64,000 nt of DNA from Halobacteriales archaeon YIM A00010 (GCA_025041175.1 JAKCFJ010000001.1:186001-250000), one strand, 5' to 3'. Counted from the first letter of the stretch, positions 33,252 to 42,372 are shown. Numbers and translations are program-made. The notes: generated by a model not told the origin, from the letters alone.

Positions 33252-33496
33252 GAGGCGCTACGTGCCTCAAGCAGCGAGGAACAACGTTCCTCGGGCAACC
33301 GGCCTACGGCCGGTGACAGTCGGGCTGCGCCCGACGACATCACCAGATGCGGAGCATCTGGTTAGCAGCCAGACTCTACGAGTCTGGCGACATTCACGAG
33401 AGCTATGCTCTCGTGAGTCAACCAGATTCCGATGGAATCTGGTGACATCGCCAAAACCGAAGTTTTGGCTAGCAGCCAGAAGCCGAAGGCTTCTGG
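33252..33496. repeat. Hairpin array B: ten tandem short palindromes
   Basis: Stems: GAGGCGC/GTGCCTC, GAGGAAC/GTTCCTC, CCGGCC/GGCCGG, GTCGGGC/GCCCGAC, CCAGATGC/GCATCTGG, CCAGACTC/GAGTCTGG, CACGAGAGC/GCTCTCGTG, CCAGATTCC/GGAATCTGG, CCAAAAC/GTTTTGG and CCAGAAGCC/GGCTTCTGG. Nine have 3-base loops, one has four. All are fully complementary except one G-T pair in the first. Linkers of 5-8 bases alternate between GACATCA-like and TTAGCAG-like. Read on the minus strand, the order starts and ends with the same hairpins as array A. It ends 43 bases before the gene at 33540. Confidence 0.88.
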
Positions 33497-33539
33497 CGAC
33501 AGCGAGCGGTTTTTCCACGTCGGGGGTGTACGACGGCGT

Positions 33540-34190
33540 ATGTCACAGCTCTCCCGGTCGGCGGCCGTCGACCGCCTCGAACGCCTCGTCGAGACGGTCG
33601 AGCAGGAGCCGATGCCCGTTCCAGTGCGGGAGGTGTGGGTGTACGGTGATCTCGCGCTCGGCGTCGATCCCGTCGACCGGCTCAACGTCTATCTCACCAA
33701 GGAACTCCTGTTTCACGGGGACGCGAGCCGCGAATCCGAGTTCGTCGAATCACACGGGATCGAGGGTGTCGGGAAAACCGTCAGCGCCGAGTGGGCCGAG
33801 ACCCATCCCGAAGCCCTCCGCGCGAACGCGAACGGCTACGCCGCACCCGAACGGTGTCTGGCCGCCCATCTAGTTGATGAAGAATCGATCCATCTCGAAG
33901 TGTGTAACACCGGCTTCGAGCAGAACGTCACCCAACGGCTGAAGGGAGCGATTGCCCAGGACGACTACGAGCAGATCCTCGATCCGCGTGGGGCCTGTCT
34001 CTGGGTCGCGGGCACGCGCAGCGAGACAGCGTTCGAAAAACTCCGGGCTGGCGAGCTGGTGTTCCCGACGCTCCCGAACGCCCTCGAATCCCTCGGGATG
34101 GAGTCTGAAGCCGCGGCCGAGGCCGCTGACGCGGTGACCCGCTACCGCGAGCGTCAAACCGGCGCGACGGTTCGGGGCGACGTCGTGTGA
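33540..34190 (+). CDS. Conserved haloarchaeal hypothetical protein
   Basis: 216 residues, MSQLSRSAAVDRLERLVETV. The N-terminal half has MPVPVREVWVYGDLALGVDPVDRLNVYLTKELL, a conserved block recalling nucleotidyltransferase-like GD and Asp motifs but without the full GSx10DxD. The C-terminal part is helical (AAAEAADAVTRYRERQTG). A conserved family known only from haloarchaea; the rest of the protein has no recognisable catalytic site. Hairpin array B forms its upstream region. Confidence 0.75.
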   Translation: MSQLSRSAAVDRLERLVETVEQEPMPVPVREVWVYGDLALGVDPVDRLNVYLTKELLFHGDASRESEFVESHGIEGVGKTVSAEWAETHPEALRANANGYAAPERCLAAHLVDEESIHLEVCNTGFEQNVTQRLKGAIAQDDYEQILDPRGACLWVAGTRSETAFEKLRAGELVFPTLPNALESLGMESEAAAEAADAVTRYRERQTGATVRGDVV

Positions 34191-34329
34191 CCGCAACCGA
34201 TCCCCATTCGAGAAGAGACTCCACAAACCGGATCACGAGCGCGAAGCCGAAATCACGGACCCCGACCTAGCCGCGAGAAGATAGAACAGACGGTTGTGGG
34301 GTGAGTGGAACGAAACGGTGTCGCCTCGT

Positions 34330-35184
34330 TCACGCGCCGCCTTGTTCGATGGGAGCGTCGACGAGGTTGCCCCATTCCGTCCACGAACCGTCGTAGTTGA
34401 CGGCCTCATCGTAGCCGAGCAGCTCATGGAGCGCGAACCACGCGATCGAGGAGCGCTCACCGATCCGGCAGTAGGCGATGACCTCCTCGTCTCCGATGTC
34501 TTCCTCCCCGTACAGATCGCTCAGCTCGTCGGCGCTTTTGAACCGGCCGTCGTCTTGCACGACGGCAGCCCACGAGACGTTGCTCGCACCGGGGATGTGG
34601 CCGCCGCGCTGGGCGGTCTCTTGCAGTCCGGGCGGTGCGAGGATCTCGCCGCTGAACTCCTCGGGAGACCGTACGTCGACGAGCGGAACGCTGTCGCCGA
34701 GCGCCGCTTCAACGTCGGACCTGTACGCACGAATCGACTCGTCGGGTTCGCTCGCGGTGTAACCCTGCTCCGGGAAGTCGGGTTCCTCCTCGGTCAACGG
34801 GTAGTCGTTGTCGAGCCAGTAATCCCGACCGCCGTCGAGCAAGCGCACGTCGTCGTGCCCGTAGTATTTGAACTGCCAGTACGTGTACGCTGCAAACCAG
34901 TTCGAGTTGTCACCGTACAGGACAACCGTCGAATCGTTGCTGATACCGTGCTCGCCCAGCAACGACCCGAAATCCTCCTTCGAAAGCAGATCCCGGCGCG
35001 TCTGGTCTTGCAACTGGGTCTCCCAGTTGAAACCGATTGCCCCCGGCGCGTGACCGTCGCTGTAGGCCTCGGTGTCTACGTCCACTTCGACGAGACGATA
35101 CTCCGGGTCGTCGTCCTGAAACGCGTCCAGGCGCTCCTCGACCCAATCAGCAGAAACGAGTACGTCCTTCGCGTAGTCGCTCAT
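34330..35184 (-). CDS. Two-domain rhodanese sulfurtransferase (1)
   Basis: 284 residues, tandem rhodanese domains: N-terminal inactive (VEVDVDTEAYSDGHAPGAIGF, VVLYGDNSNWFAA) and C-terminal catalytic with VDVRSPEEFSGE near residue 170 and the active-site loop AYCRIGERSS (Cys near 240). Thiosulfate or 3-mercaptopyruvate sulfurtransferase; donates sulfur to cyanide or protein thiols. A second, divergently transcribed paralog starts 242 bases away. Confidence 0.9.
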   Translation of the reverse strand: MSDYAKDVLVSADWVEERLDAFQDDDPEYRLVEVDVDTEAYSDGHAPGAIGFNWETQLQDQTRRDLLSKEDFGSLLGEHGISNDSTVVLYGDNSNWFAAYTYWQFKYYGHDDVRLLDGGRDYWLDNDYPLTEEEPDFPEQGYTASEPDESIRAYRSDVEAALGDSVPLVDVRSPEEFSGEILAPPGLQETAQRGGHIPGASNVSWAAVVQDDGRFKSADELSDLYGEEDIGDEEVIAYCRIGERSSIAWFALHELLGYDEAVNYDGSWTEWGNLVDAPIEQGGA

Positions 35185-35426
35185 GATACACTCACACTCA
35201 ACGCCCGACCGATATATTCGTATTACTGTCGGCCCGTTTCGCCGCTCATTGTCTGTATAGGAAATTTTTTCGTGTTAAGGCATGAATATATACTGATTAC
35301 ATCTTTAGTTCACCCCTGGTGGCGGATTGACGGTCTAGTTCCGCATTGGTTGCGGTGGTATTTGCTGGTAACTCCGAGCAGTGTTGATAGTGAAGACTTC
35401 AAGTTGAGACGCGCATAGCGGTTGAC

Positions 35427-36266
35427 ATGGATGTACTCGTGGAGTCGGACCGGATTGCCGCCCGTCTGGATGGCACGGATGGAGAGACGGATGGAAGTGA
35501 GCGGTCGGGTGATGGGGACGGGGATGCGCTCCGGATCGTGGACGTTCGGGATGAGTGGGAGTACGACGGCATCGGTCATCTGCCGAGCGCGGTGAACGTT
35601 CCGTTCGATTCATTCCGCTCGGAGGACGGCGGAGAGGCGGGGATGCTTCCGGGAGCGGCTGCGTTTTCGTCACTGCTGGGCGAGGTCGGGATCGAAGCCG
35701 GCGATCGGATCGTCGCGTACGACGACATGCACGGCGTGTTCGCCGCCCGGTTTCTGGTCACGTGTGAGCTGTACGGTCACTCCCGCGATCGGCTGCATTT
35801 GTTGGACGGCGATTACAGCGCGTGGAGTCGCCAGCAGCCGGTGAGCAACGACGTGCCCGACCCGACACCCACAGAGTACGGTGGGGCGTTCGTCGAGGGC
35901 GGACCGCTCGTCGGGTTGGAGACCGTCGAACGGTCGATGGACGATCCCGACGCGGTGCTCGTCGACACGCGAGAGAAAGCGGAGTTCGAGGACGGCCACA
36001 TCCCCGGAGCAGTCCGGCTCGATTGGCTCGATCTCGTGGACGAAACGGGGCGGGGGGTGCAGCCCGAGCCGGAGCTCCGGTCGACGTTGGAAACGCGGGG
36101 AATCACGCCCGAGCGTTCTATCGTGCTGTACTGCAACACCGCTCGGCGCATCAGCCATACGTACACCGTGCTCCGGCATCTGGGCTACGAGCAGCTTGCG
36201 TTCTACGAGGGGAGCCTCACCGAGTGGAAGCAAGAAGGTGGGCCGCTAACCACCGGATCGGAGTGA
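35427..36266 (+). CDS. Two-domain rhodanese sulfurtransferase (2)
   Basis: 279 residues. N-terminal domain with IVDVRDEWEYDGIGHLPSA and IVAYDDMHGVFAARF (Asp at the catalytic position, inactive), C-terminal domain with VLVDTREKAEFEDGHIPGA and active-site loop YCNTARRISHT (Cys near 233). The acidic insert near residue 12-35 (DGETDGSERSGDGDG) is haloarchaeal. Only moderately similar to the divergent paralog, so the pair probably differ in substrate. Confidence 0.88.
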   Translation: MDVLVESDRIAARLDGTDGETDGSERSGDGDGDALRIVDVRDEWEYDGIGHLPSAVNVPFDSFRSEDGGEAGMLPGAAAFSSLLGEVGIEAGDRIVAYDDMHGVFAARFLVTCELYGHSRDRLHLLDGDYSAWSRQQPVSNDVPDPTPTEYGGAFVEGGPLVGLETVERSMDDPDAVLVDTREKAEFEDGHIPGAVRLDWLDLVDETGRGVQPEPELRSTLETRGITPERSIVLYCNTARRISHTYTVLRHLGYEQLAFYEGSLTEWKQEGGPLTTGSE

Positions 36267-36278
36267 CTCCGATCGGGA

Positions 36279-36692
36279 TCACTGTTTTTTTGCCGACGTT
36301 CGGCGGGTTTCGGCGAGCAACACGGTGAGCGAGAAACACGCAAGAGCGCCGAGGGTTGCCATTTCGGTCGAGAGCAGCGGCGCGACGAGAACTCCATAAC
36401 CGAGCCCGTACAGCCCGAACGTGAGCGCCTCGGTCGTCTCTCCACAGCCGGCGGCTATCAGTCCGAGCACGAGCAGCCCCGAGACGACGTAGCCGTCCAG
36501 AAACTGGTCGCGGGGAAAATCCGCGATGAGTTCCGGTTGCCAAAGGAGGATGGCACCCGCTCCGACGGCGAACGCCACTAGTCCCCCACGGATCGCGCGG
36601 CGCTGGCGACACCACACCCCCGAGTCATACCGATTGAGGAGTTCGCTGCCGTTCCGTCGCAGACGGCGGAGTCGCTGTCGGTGGGGATCCAT
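36279..36692 (-). CDS. Hypothetical membrane protein
   Basis: 137 residues. Arg-rich cytoplasmic N-terminus (HRQRLRRLRRNG), then about four hydrophobic helices near 35-50, 66-84, 89-106 and 110-126, ending in RRTSAKKQ. No family recognised. Convergent with rhodanese 2, 12 bases apart. Confidence 0.6.
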   Translation of the reverse strand: MDPHRQRLRRLRRNGSELLNRYDSGVWCRQRRAIRGGLVAFAVGAGAILLWQPELIADFPRDQFLDGYVVSGLLVLGLIAAGCGETTEALTFGLYGLGYGVLVAPLLSTEMATLGALACFSLTVLLAETRRTSAKKQ

Positions 36693-36879
36693 ACTGACGC
36701 TTTTCGATCCGATCTAAAGGCAGTATCGGCTTGGGACGTCGCTACTGAAGCACCCTTCGGCTGATTGACAGCTGAGCTTGCTGATGGATATCAATTGTAC
36801 AGGGGTGCCGCCTTTCTTGGAATAATTTCGTGTGCTTTTGAATTATTGGAGGTCGACGGTTTCGGTGTTAGCCAGACAC

Positions 36880-37662
36880 TCAGTCGTCGGGCGTCGCCGG
36901 TGAAGCGCCGGTGTCGTCAGTATCATCCGCATCGTCCGCATCATCGGTGTCGTCAGTGTCGTTCGCATCGTCCTGATCGTCGTCAGTGTCGTTCGCATCG
37001 TCCGCATCATCGGTGTCGTCAGTGTCGCTCGCATCGTCCGCGTCGTCAGTATCGTCCGCATCGTCCTGATCGTCGTCTTCATCGTCTCCGTCGATATCGT
37101 CACCCACATCGGAGCCTGCAACATCTGTTGCGAGTTCGATCATCTCGGGTGTCGTCAGCGACTCGATTCGGTCGCGGAGTTCACCGAATCGCTGGTCCGA
37201 GAGGTCGTTCGAGGAGCGAAGCGCTGGTGGAAGTGTTTTTGCACTGCGGTTGACGCGCTCGAATCGCCGTTCGAGCGCCCGGCTTTGGGCGACGAACGAC
37301 GTTATCTGTGCGCGGTTGTCGTCATCGACCTCCTCGAAGCCGGCCTTTGTGGTCTCCAGGGCCTCCAGCTTCGATTCGATCCGATCGGTTTCGGCCGCGA
37401 TAATCTTCGCACGCGATTCGTTGCTCGAGGCTTGGGAGAGTCGGCTCTCGAACGAGCGTGACTGGTACTCCTCGCGGAGTTCGGCGTCTTGGGCCCCGAC
37501 GACGCCAGCGTAGCCGTTGCCCGTTCCGTTGTGCGAGTCGTTTCCGGGTCGATCGAACGGCTCGCCGCCGATGTCGAACGCCAGCACACCGGCGAGTACC
37601 CCACAGACGACGCCGAGCGCGATCAGCGCGTTGGCCATCGTTCTCGTGGATAGCGGTCTCAC
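36880..37662 (-). CDS. Secreted/anchored acidic protein with Asp-rich C-terminal repeats
   Basis: 260 residues. N-terminal hydrophobic segment (ALIALGVVCGVLAGVLAF, residues ~11-28) acts as signal or anchor. Residues ~60-180 are helical with a predicted coiled coil (RIESKLEALETTKAGFEEVDDD). The C-terminal ~75 residues are a DD-T/A-DDA repeat. Its ATG overlaps the stop of the upstream membrane regulator (ATGA), so it is co-translated with it. It may be a partner of that protein's extracellular domain. Confidence 0.75.
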   Translation of the reverse strand: MRPLSTRTMANALIALGVVCGVLAGVLAFDIGGEPFDRPGNDSHNGTGNGYAGVVGAQDAELREEYQSRSFESRLSQASSNESRAKIIAAETDRIESKLEALETTKAGFEEVDDDNRAQITSFVAQSRALERRFERVNRSAKTLPPALRSSNDLSDQRFGELRDRIESLTTPEMIELATDVAGSDVGDDIDGDDEDDDQDDADDTDDADDASDTDDTDDADDANDTDDDQDDANDTDDTDDADDADDTDDTGASPATPDD

Positions 37663-38708
37663 GGCGACTCACCTCCGTCCTTGTCGGTCACCGTGAGAAC
37701 GTTCTCGTTGCCGAGCCGGAACCGCTCTATTTCGCCGCGTTCGCGCAAGGCGCTGACGCCGCGGCTGACTTTCGAATCGCTCCACCCGAGCGCCGTGACG
37801 AGGTCCTGTTGTTTGACGCGACCACCACGCTGGTTGATCTCCCAGAGGATCCGCTCTTCGTTGCTCATCAGCTCCGGATCTACGCTCGTGGTGGTCGGTT
37901 CCGTGGGGGCGTGCTCGTCTGCTGGCTCCGTCGTGTGATCGTCCGCCGACGGGCCTATTGGTAGCCACCGCATCACACGTCCGTTGCTGTGCCACAAGAC
38001 GACACCACCCGCGACGCACAACAGACCGACGGTGAGCAACGCCACCGGGATGGTGTCGATTGGAACGCCGTTTCTGGCGAGAACGATTCGGGGCCCTCCG
38101 CGGTCGAACCACGTCGGTCCGGTCCAGATCGCCGCTCGATCCCGGGTTTCACTGGCGCTGTCGTGGACGGTTCGAGTGTGATAGCCCTCCGGCCAGGAAA
38201 TTTGCAGCCGACTCTTGTCGTCGAGATAGAGGCCTGCCAGGGCGTCGCCAATCCTGATACGATCGTTTTCGACGGCTGCGAACCCGTTCCAGGTGTACGT
38301 GTAGTTCACGACGCCGTAGGGTTGTGGGAGTTGGCGCGTTTCTGCATGCACCGTCACGTTCTGTACATCCATTACGCGCGACGAGGAGTTGTTCGCCGTT
38401 TGGACGGTCTGATTGATGCGTCGTTCGAAGCGGTCGAGATACGCCGTCTGATCCGCTTCGATGTCGCGCTGGAGGTTCTCGAACGCGGCCGTGCTGTTCG
38501 ATCGATTGAGTGCGAATCGATATTCGATGTGCGCGATCGCGCTGCCGTCGTCGCGGACGTCGAACCGGAGCAACACTCGGTCGGCGTCGAAGCCGGACTC
38601 CTGAATCTGCGTCTTTTCTACGGGTTTGACATCACTAGTGGGGACGGTCCCACCGACCGGTGCAGTGACGATCGCCAGTAGAACCGAGACGTAGATGGCC
38701 AGTTGCAT
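37659..38708 (-). CDS. Membrane-spanning winged-helix regulator
   Basis: 349 residues. Signal peptide (about residues 1-20), an extracellular ~190-residue domain (VLLRFDVRDDGSAIAHIEYRF, later FYT-like NYTYTWNGFAAV), a transmembrane helix near 221-243 (VALLTVGLLCVAGGVVLW), an acidic linker, then a cytoplasmic winged helix-turn-helix (SNEERILWEINQRGGRVKQQD, LGWSDSKVSRGVSALRERGEI). This is a one-component sensor with DNA-binding domain attached to the membrane, a haloarchaeal type. Likely couples a surface signal to transcription; the downstream acidic protein is probably part of it. Confidence 0.8.
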   Translation of the reverse strand: MQLAIYVSVLLAIVTAPVGGTVPTSDVKPVEKTQIQESGFDADRVLLRFDVRDDGSAIAHIEYRFALNRSNSTAAFENLQRDIEADQTAYLDRFERRINQTVQTANNSSSRVMDVQNVTVHAETRQLPQPYGVVNYTYTWNGFAAVENDRIRIGDALAGLYLDDKSRLQISWPEGYHTRTVHDSASETRDRAAIWTGPTWFDRGGPRIVLARNGVPIDTIPVALLTVGLLCVAGGVVLWHSNGRVMRWLPIGPSADDHTTEPADEHAPTEPTTTSVDPELMSNEERILWEINQRGGRVKQQDLVTALGWSDSKVSRGVSALRERGEIERFRLGNENVLTVTDKDGGESP

Positions 38709-38905
38709 GCGCGCTTCGAATCTGAATTACGATATTGATGGTGTAGATAAAGGCCCATCGATCGTTTCGAGCTGCAGGCGTTTCGATCGGTTTTCAGCGA
38801 TTGCAAACTCGTGCAAATCGGCGCAAACAGGTCTCAAACCCATGAAATCAGCCATAACGACATTGGGTGTATTTGGGAGTGAGGTGCGTTCGGACAACTG
38901 CAACG

Positions 38906-39265
38906 ATGCGACAAAAGACGATCGTGCTCCTGATCGCTGCGGTGCTGTTGATCGGGGGCGGTACGGCTGCAGCGCTTGGTGGAAGCCAAGCCCAGAATGT
39001 TGGAGAATCGACTTCGCAGTTCGACGCGGACGACCGTGACGACGCTGATGACCGTGATGATGCGGACGACCGTGATGACGCTGATGACCGTGACGATGCG
39101 GACGATCGTGATGACGCTGATGACCGTAATGATGCGGACGATCGTGATGACGCTGATGACCGTAATGATGCGGACGATCGTGACGACGCTGATGACCGTG
39201 ACGACGCGGATGACCGTGATGACGACGACGAAGACGACGACCGTGACGACGCCGACGACAATTAG
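38906..39265 (+). CDS. Exported Asp-rich repeat protein
   Basis: 119 residues: MRQKTIVLLIAAVLLIGGGT is a signal peptide or anchor, and from residue ~43 the protein is a run of DDRDDA hexapeptides (with two Arg-Asn variants) to the end. At DNA level the repeat is an 18/36-base unit alternating GACGCTGATGACCGT- and GATGCGGACGACCGT-like blocks, so length is likely variable between strains. The acidic charge suggests cation binding at the surface. A start at 38867 would precede the signal peptide and is unlikely. Confidence 0.75.
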   Translation: MRQKTIVLLIAAVLLIGGGTAAALGGSQAQNVGESTSQFDADDRDDADDRDDADDRDDADDRDDADDRDDADDRNDADDRDDADDRNDADDRDDADDRDDADDRDDDDEDDDRDDADDN

Positions 39266-39370
39266 ACAGTTCGTCTGACGCGTCCGACCGTCTTCAGTCG
39301 GTCATTTTTTCTTCGACGGACGACTGATCGGACACTGATCAGACGGACGTCACGAAACGGATCCGCCCGG

Positions 39371-41506
39371 TTAGTCGTCGGCTGGTGCGGTCGACGCCGC
39401 GGAGAAACTCGAAGCTGAGCCGGCAGCGACAGCTTCCGCGAGCAGTTCGGAGAGTCCAACGATCTCGATCTCTTCCTCGAAGCCGCCGGTTTTCCGGCCG
39501 TCCTCGTACATCGTCATACACATCGGGCAGGCGACGACGAACTTCTCGACGGCACCACCGGCGTCGGTGTCTTCGAGCGCTTCCCGCAAGCGCTCCTCGC
39601 TGGGTTTCGTTTCCTCTTCGAGATCCATCCAGAGACCGCCGCCACCGCCGCCACAACAGAAGGAGTTGGCGCGGTTGCGCGGCATCTCGTGCAGCTCACA
39701 CCCTGTTTCGCGCACGAGCGCGCGTGGGGCCTCGTACTCGTCGTTGAACCGGCCGAGGTGACACGGGTCGTGGTAAGTGACTGTGTGATCGAGTTCCGTG
39801 CCGGTCAGTCCGAGTTCCGGAACGAGCTCCTGGACGACCTGGGTGTAGTGGGACACGTCGATCTCGCCGTCCTCGTTCCAGCCGAACTCCGGATACTCGT
39901 TTTTGAACGTGTTGTAGCTGTGGGGATCGGTGCAGACGAGCTGCTCGAACTCACACTCCTCGAACAGCGCGGTGTTGTCCTCGACCAACATCTCGTACAG
40001 CCCCTCCTCGCCGACGCGCCGGACGTCGTTGCCGTCGTTTTGCTCGTCGTCATACAGGATTCCGTAGCTCACGTCGGCGTGGTGGAACAGCGTTGCGAGC
40101 GATTTTGCGATCTGCTGGTTGCGCTCGTCGTAGCTGGGGTAATCGCCGACGTACCAGAGGTATTCGACAGGCTCCTCGCGGGCGTCGGGCACCTCGAAAT
40201 CCAGATCCTCGACCCAGTCGGGGCGCTTGCGCTCGGGATCGCCGAACGTGTTGCCGTTCTGGAATACGTTCATCATCGCCTCCTGGACGGTTTCTTCCAT
40301 CTGCCCGGATTCGGTCAGCCGGCGGTTCATCTCCGTGAACTGGGTCACGTGTTCGATGTCGACCGGGCAGGCGTCCATGCAGGCCATACACGCCATACAC
40401 GAATCCATCGTTTCGCTGTCGATGACGCTCGTTCCGCCGTCCGCGATGATTGGCTGTTCCTCGGTGCGTCCGGCGTCCCGATCCATCCGGTACTGTTTCA
40501 GATCGAGGATGACGTTGCGCGGATCGAGCGGTCGACCCGACGCTTTCGCCGGACAGACCGAGGAACAGCGCCCACACTTCGTACAGGCGTCGTGATCGAG
40601 CAGCTGCTTCCACGAGAAATCGTCGATGTCGCTCGTCCCGATCTCCTCGGGCGATGCGTCGTCCGGAACGCCCGGCAGCCGGACGCCCGCCTTCTCGTCG
40701 CGGGTGACGACGTTCGCGAAGCTCGAGATCATGTGGAACGGTTTCCCGAGCGGGATCGAGGCGATGAACACGAACGCGAGCACCGCATGGGACCACCACG
40801 CCACCGGATACGCCGCGCGGGCCATCGACTCGGTCATCCCGGCGATCTGGAACACGTCGGCAACGAACCAGCCGACGAAGCTCACCGTCTCGAACGCCGG
40901 GAATCCGGTGCCCAGAATCCGAATTCCCTCAACGAGATACCCACCGACGCCCAGCAAGAACAGCATCCAGACGAGATAGGCGTCCTCGAAGCTCGTGTGG
41001 CGATCCCAGAGCCGCTCGTTGCGCGTGACGTACCGCCGGTAGAGCGCGACGCCCAGCCCGACGACGAACAACAGCCCCATCGCGTCCATCACGAAGGAGT
41101 AGGATAGGTAGAACGCGCCCTCGAAAAACGACTGTTTCGTTCCGAACGCCGCTGTCACTTTCTGGTAGATGTCCATGTCGATCGCAAGGATCGTGGTTCC
41201 CATGAACAGCGTCAGAAAGCCCCAGAAGATGAAGGCGTGCATGAGTCCGCCCACGAAGTCCCTGTTGAACTGCTGTTCGTTCGAACCGGCGATCTTCGCC
41301 GCGCGAACGATGCGCGTCCCCAGCTCGTCGAGGCGCGCGAACGGATCCTCGCTGCCCCGAGCGTACCGCGCGAACCGACGGTACGCGAGCATCCCGAACA
41401 CGAGGAGCGTGACGGCAGCGAGGTAGTAAAACACCGCCTCGCCGGTCGGCCCGATGAGCCAGAACGTCTCGCGCGTGAGGGTATCGGCCTGCAGCAGGTG
41501 TATCAT
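39371..41506 (-). CDS. Membrane heterodisulfide-reductase-like iron-sulfur oxidoreductase
   Basis: 711 residues. About five to six N-terminal transmembrane helices resembling the nitrate-reductase gamma/HdrE heme-b module. Two 4Fe-4S ferredoxin motifs follow: CTKCGRCSSVCPAKA near residue 308 and CMACMACMDACPV near 373. The C-terminal half has two CCG-type domains, DPCHLGRFNDEY and CCGGGGGGLWMD near 640. Fe-S/heme electron-transfer protein between a soluble donor and the quinone pool. Relatives accept electrons from ETF or lactate oxidation, but no partner subunit is next to it here. Confidence 0.88.
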   Translation of the reverse strand: MIHLLQADTLTRETFWLIGPTGEAVFYYLAAVTLLVFGMLAYRRFARYARGSEDPFARLDELGTRIVRAAKIAGSNEQQFNRDFVGGLMHAFIFWGFLTLFMGTTILAIDMDIYQKVTAAFGTKQSFFEGAFYLSYSFVMDAMGLLFVVGLGVALYRRYVTRNERLWDRHTSFEDAYLVWMLFLLGVGGYLVEGIRILGTGFPAFETVSFVGWFVADVFQIAGMTESMARAAYPVAWWSHAVLAFVFIASIPLGKPFHMISSFANVVTRDEKAGVRLPGVPDDASPEEIGTSDIDDFSWKQLLDHDACTKCGRCSSVCPAKASGRPLDPRNVILDLKQYRMDRDAGRTEEQPIIADGGTSVIDSETMDSCMACMACMDACPVDIEHVTQFTEMNRRLTESGQMEETVQEAMMNVFQNGNTFGDPERKRPDWVEDLDFEVPDAREEPVEYLWYVGDYPSYDERNQQIAKSLATLFHHADVSYGILYDDEQNDGNDVRRVGEEGLYEMLVEDNTALFEECEFEQLVCTDPHSYNTFKNEYPEFGWNEDGEIDVSHYTQVVQELVPELGLTGTELDHTVTYHDPCHLGRFNDEYEAPRALVRETGCELHEMPRNRANSFCCGGGGGGLWMDLEEETKPSEERLREALEDTDAGGAVEKFVVACPMCMTMYEDGRKTGGFEEEIEIVGLSELLAEAVAAGSASSFSAASTAPADD

Positions 41507-41601
41507 GGATTATCAGCGTAGAAGCAGAAGGTTAAGTCTTATCAACAGTGTATGCGGAGAGAGGAGTTGTTTCTGGCGGTTTGGGCGTGATTCCGTGTCA
41601 T

Positions 41602-42285
41602 TTAGTGTCGCGTGTGGGCGACGAACCGCTCGATGACCTTTCGTTCTGCTTTGCGGAGGTGTTCCGAAACCGTTCCGGATGAACAGCCCAACTCTCTTGC
41701 GATCTCCTCCATCGATCCCTGACTGGGGACGTCGTAGTAGCCCGCTTCGAGTGCCGTCACGAGCGCTTCGTACTGGCGGTCGGTGACGCCCGGATCGAAC
41801 GCCTCCTCGTATCGGTCGTACTCGCCGATCCGTTCGACGTCGACGTGAACGCCGTCCGGAACCATATCGAGCGCAGCCTCGAGTGCCGTCGGCTCTCCGA
41901 GCACGGTCAGCCGAGCCGTTCCATTCCCGAGAAAATCGACTGGTGGAACGATGATGACGCCGTCGCGCGTGAACGCGCCGAACAGTTCCTCGTCGGTCTC
42001 GCTCGGCTCCTGTTTGACGTACGCGTAGAATTCCTCACAGTGTTCGTCCGTATCGGTGCCCTCTATCGGGGTGATCTCATAACTGCTGATCTCTGGCACC
42101 CGATCGAGGGCGCTGGCGTACGCGTCCATCTCACCCTCGACGTAGAACAAAAACGAGTCCACTGCGTTCGTCCTGTTGCCGTGGAGCAGCTGGTCTTTCA
42201 CCATCGCGTCGTCCTCCGTGATGCATTGGTGCACGGGATGGATCATCGAGTCCGAGAACCGGAGCGTGCAGCGGACGTACTTCAT
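41602..42285 (-). CDS. Bat-type helix-turn-helix transcriptional regulator
   Basis: 227 residues. N-terminal ~160 residues form the haloarchaeal sensor-like domain found with bacterio-opsin activator proteins; the C-terminal part is the Bat-type HTH: LTDRQ-like VTDRQYEALVTALEAGYYDVP, then GSMEEIARELGCSSGTVSEHLRKAE. One-component regulator; target genes unknown. Transcribed in the same direction as the HdrD-like gene, 95 bases upstream of it. Confidence 0.88.
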   Translation of the reverse strand: MKYVRCTLRFSDSMIHPVHQCITEDDAMVKDQLLHGNRTNAVDSFLFYVEGEMDAYASALDRVPEISSYEITPIEGTDTDEHCEEFYAYVKQEPSETDEELFGAFTRDGVIIVPPVDFLGNGTARLTVLGEPTALEAALDMVPDGVHVDVERIGEYDRYEEAFDPGVTDRQYEALVTALEAGYYDVPSQGSMEEIARELGCSSGTVSEHLRKAERKVIERFVAHTRH

Positions 42286-42372
42286 CGTGGGAGCGTTCTG
42301 TTCGAACAGTCATAAATGACCTAGCGCGTTCGGCAGAAACCGCGTCTCCGAACGGATCGAAGGCCGAATGGA

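Noticed and set aside
36765-37253. 162-codon Arg/His/Pro-rich frame on + strand
   Set aside because: Antisense of the Asp-rich repeat tail of the 36880-37662 gene; composition is a by-product of the repeat.
39040-39240. CRISPR-like periodic repeat in the Asp-rich gene
   Set aside because: The 18/36-base period is in frame and encodes DDRDDA units of an exported protein; no spacers.
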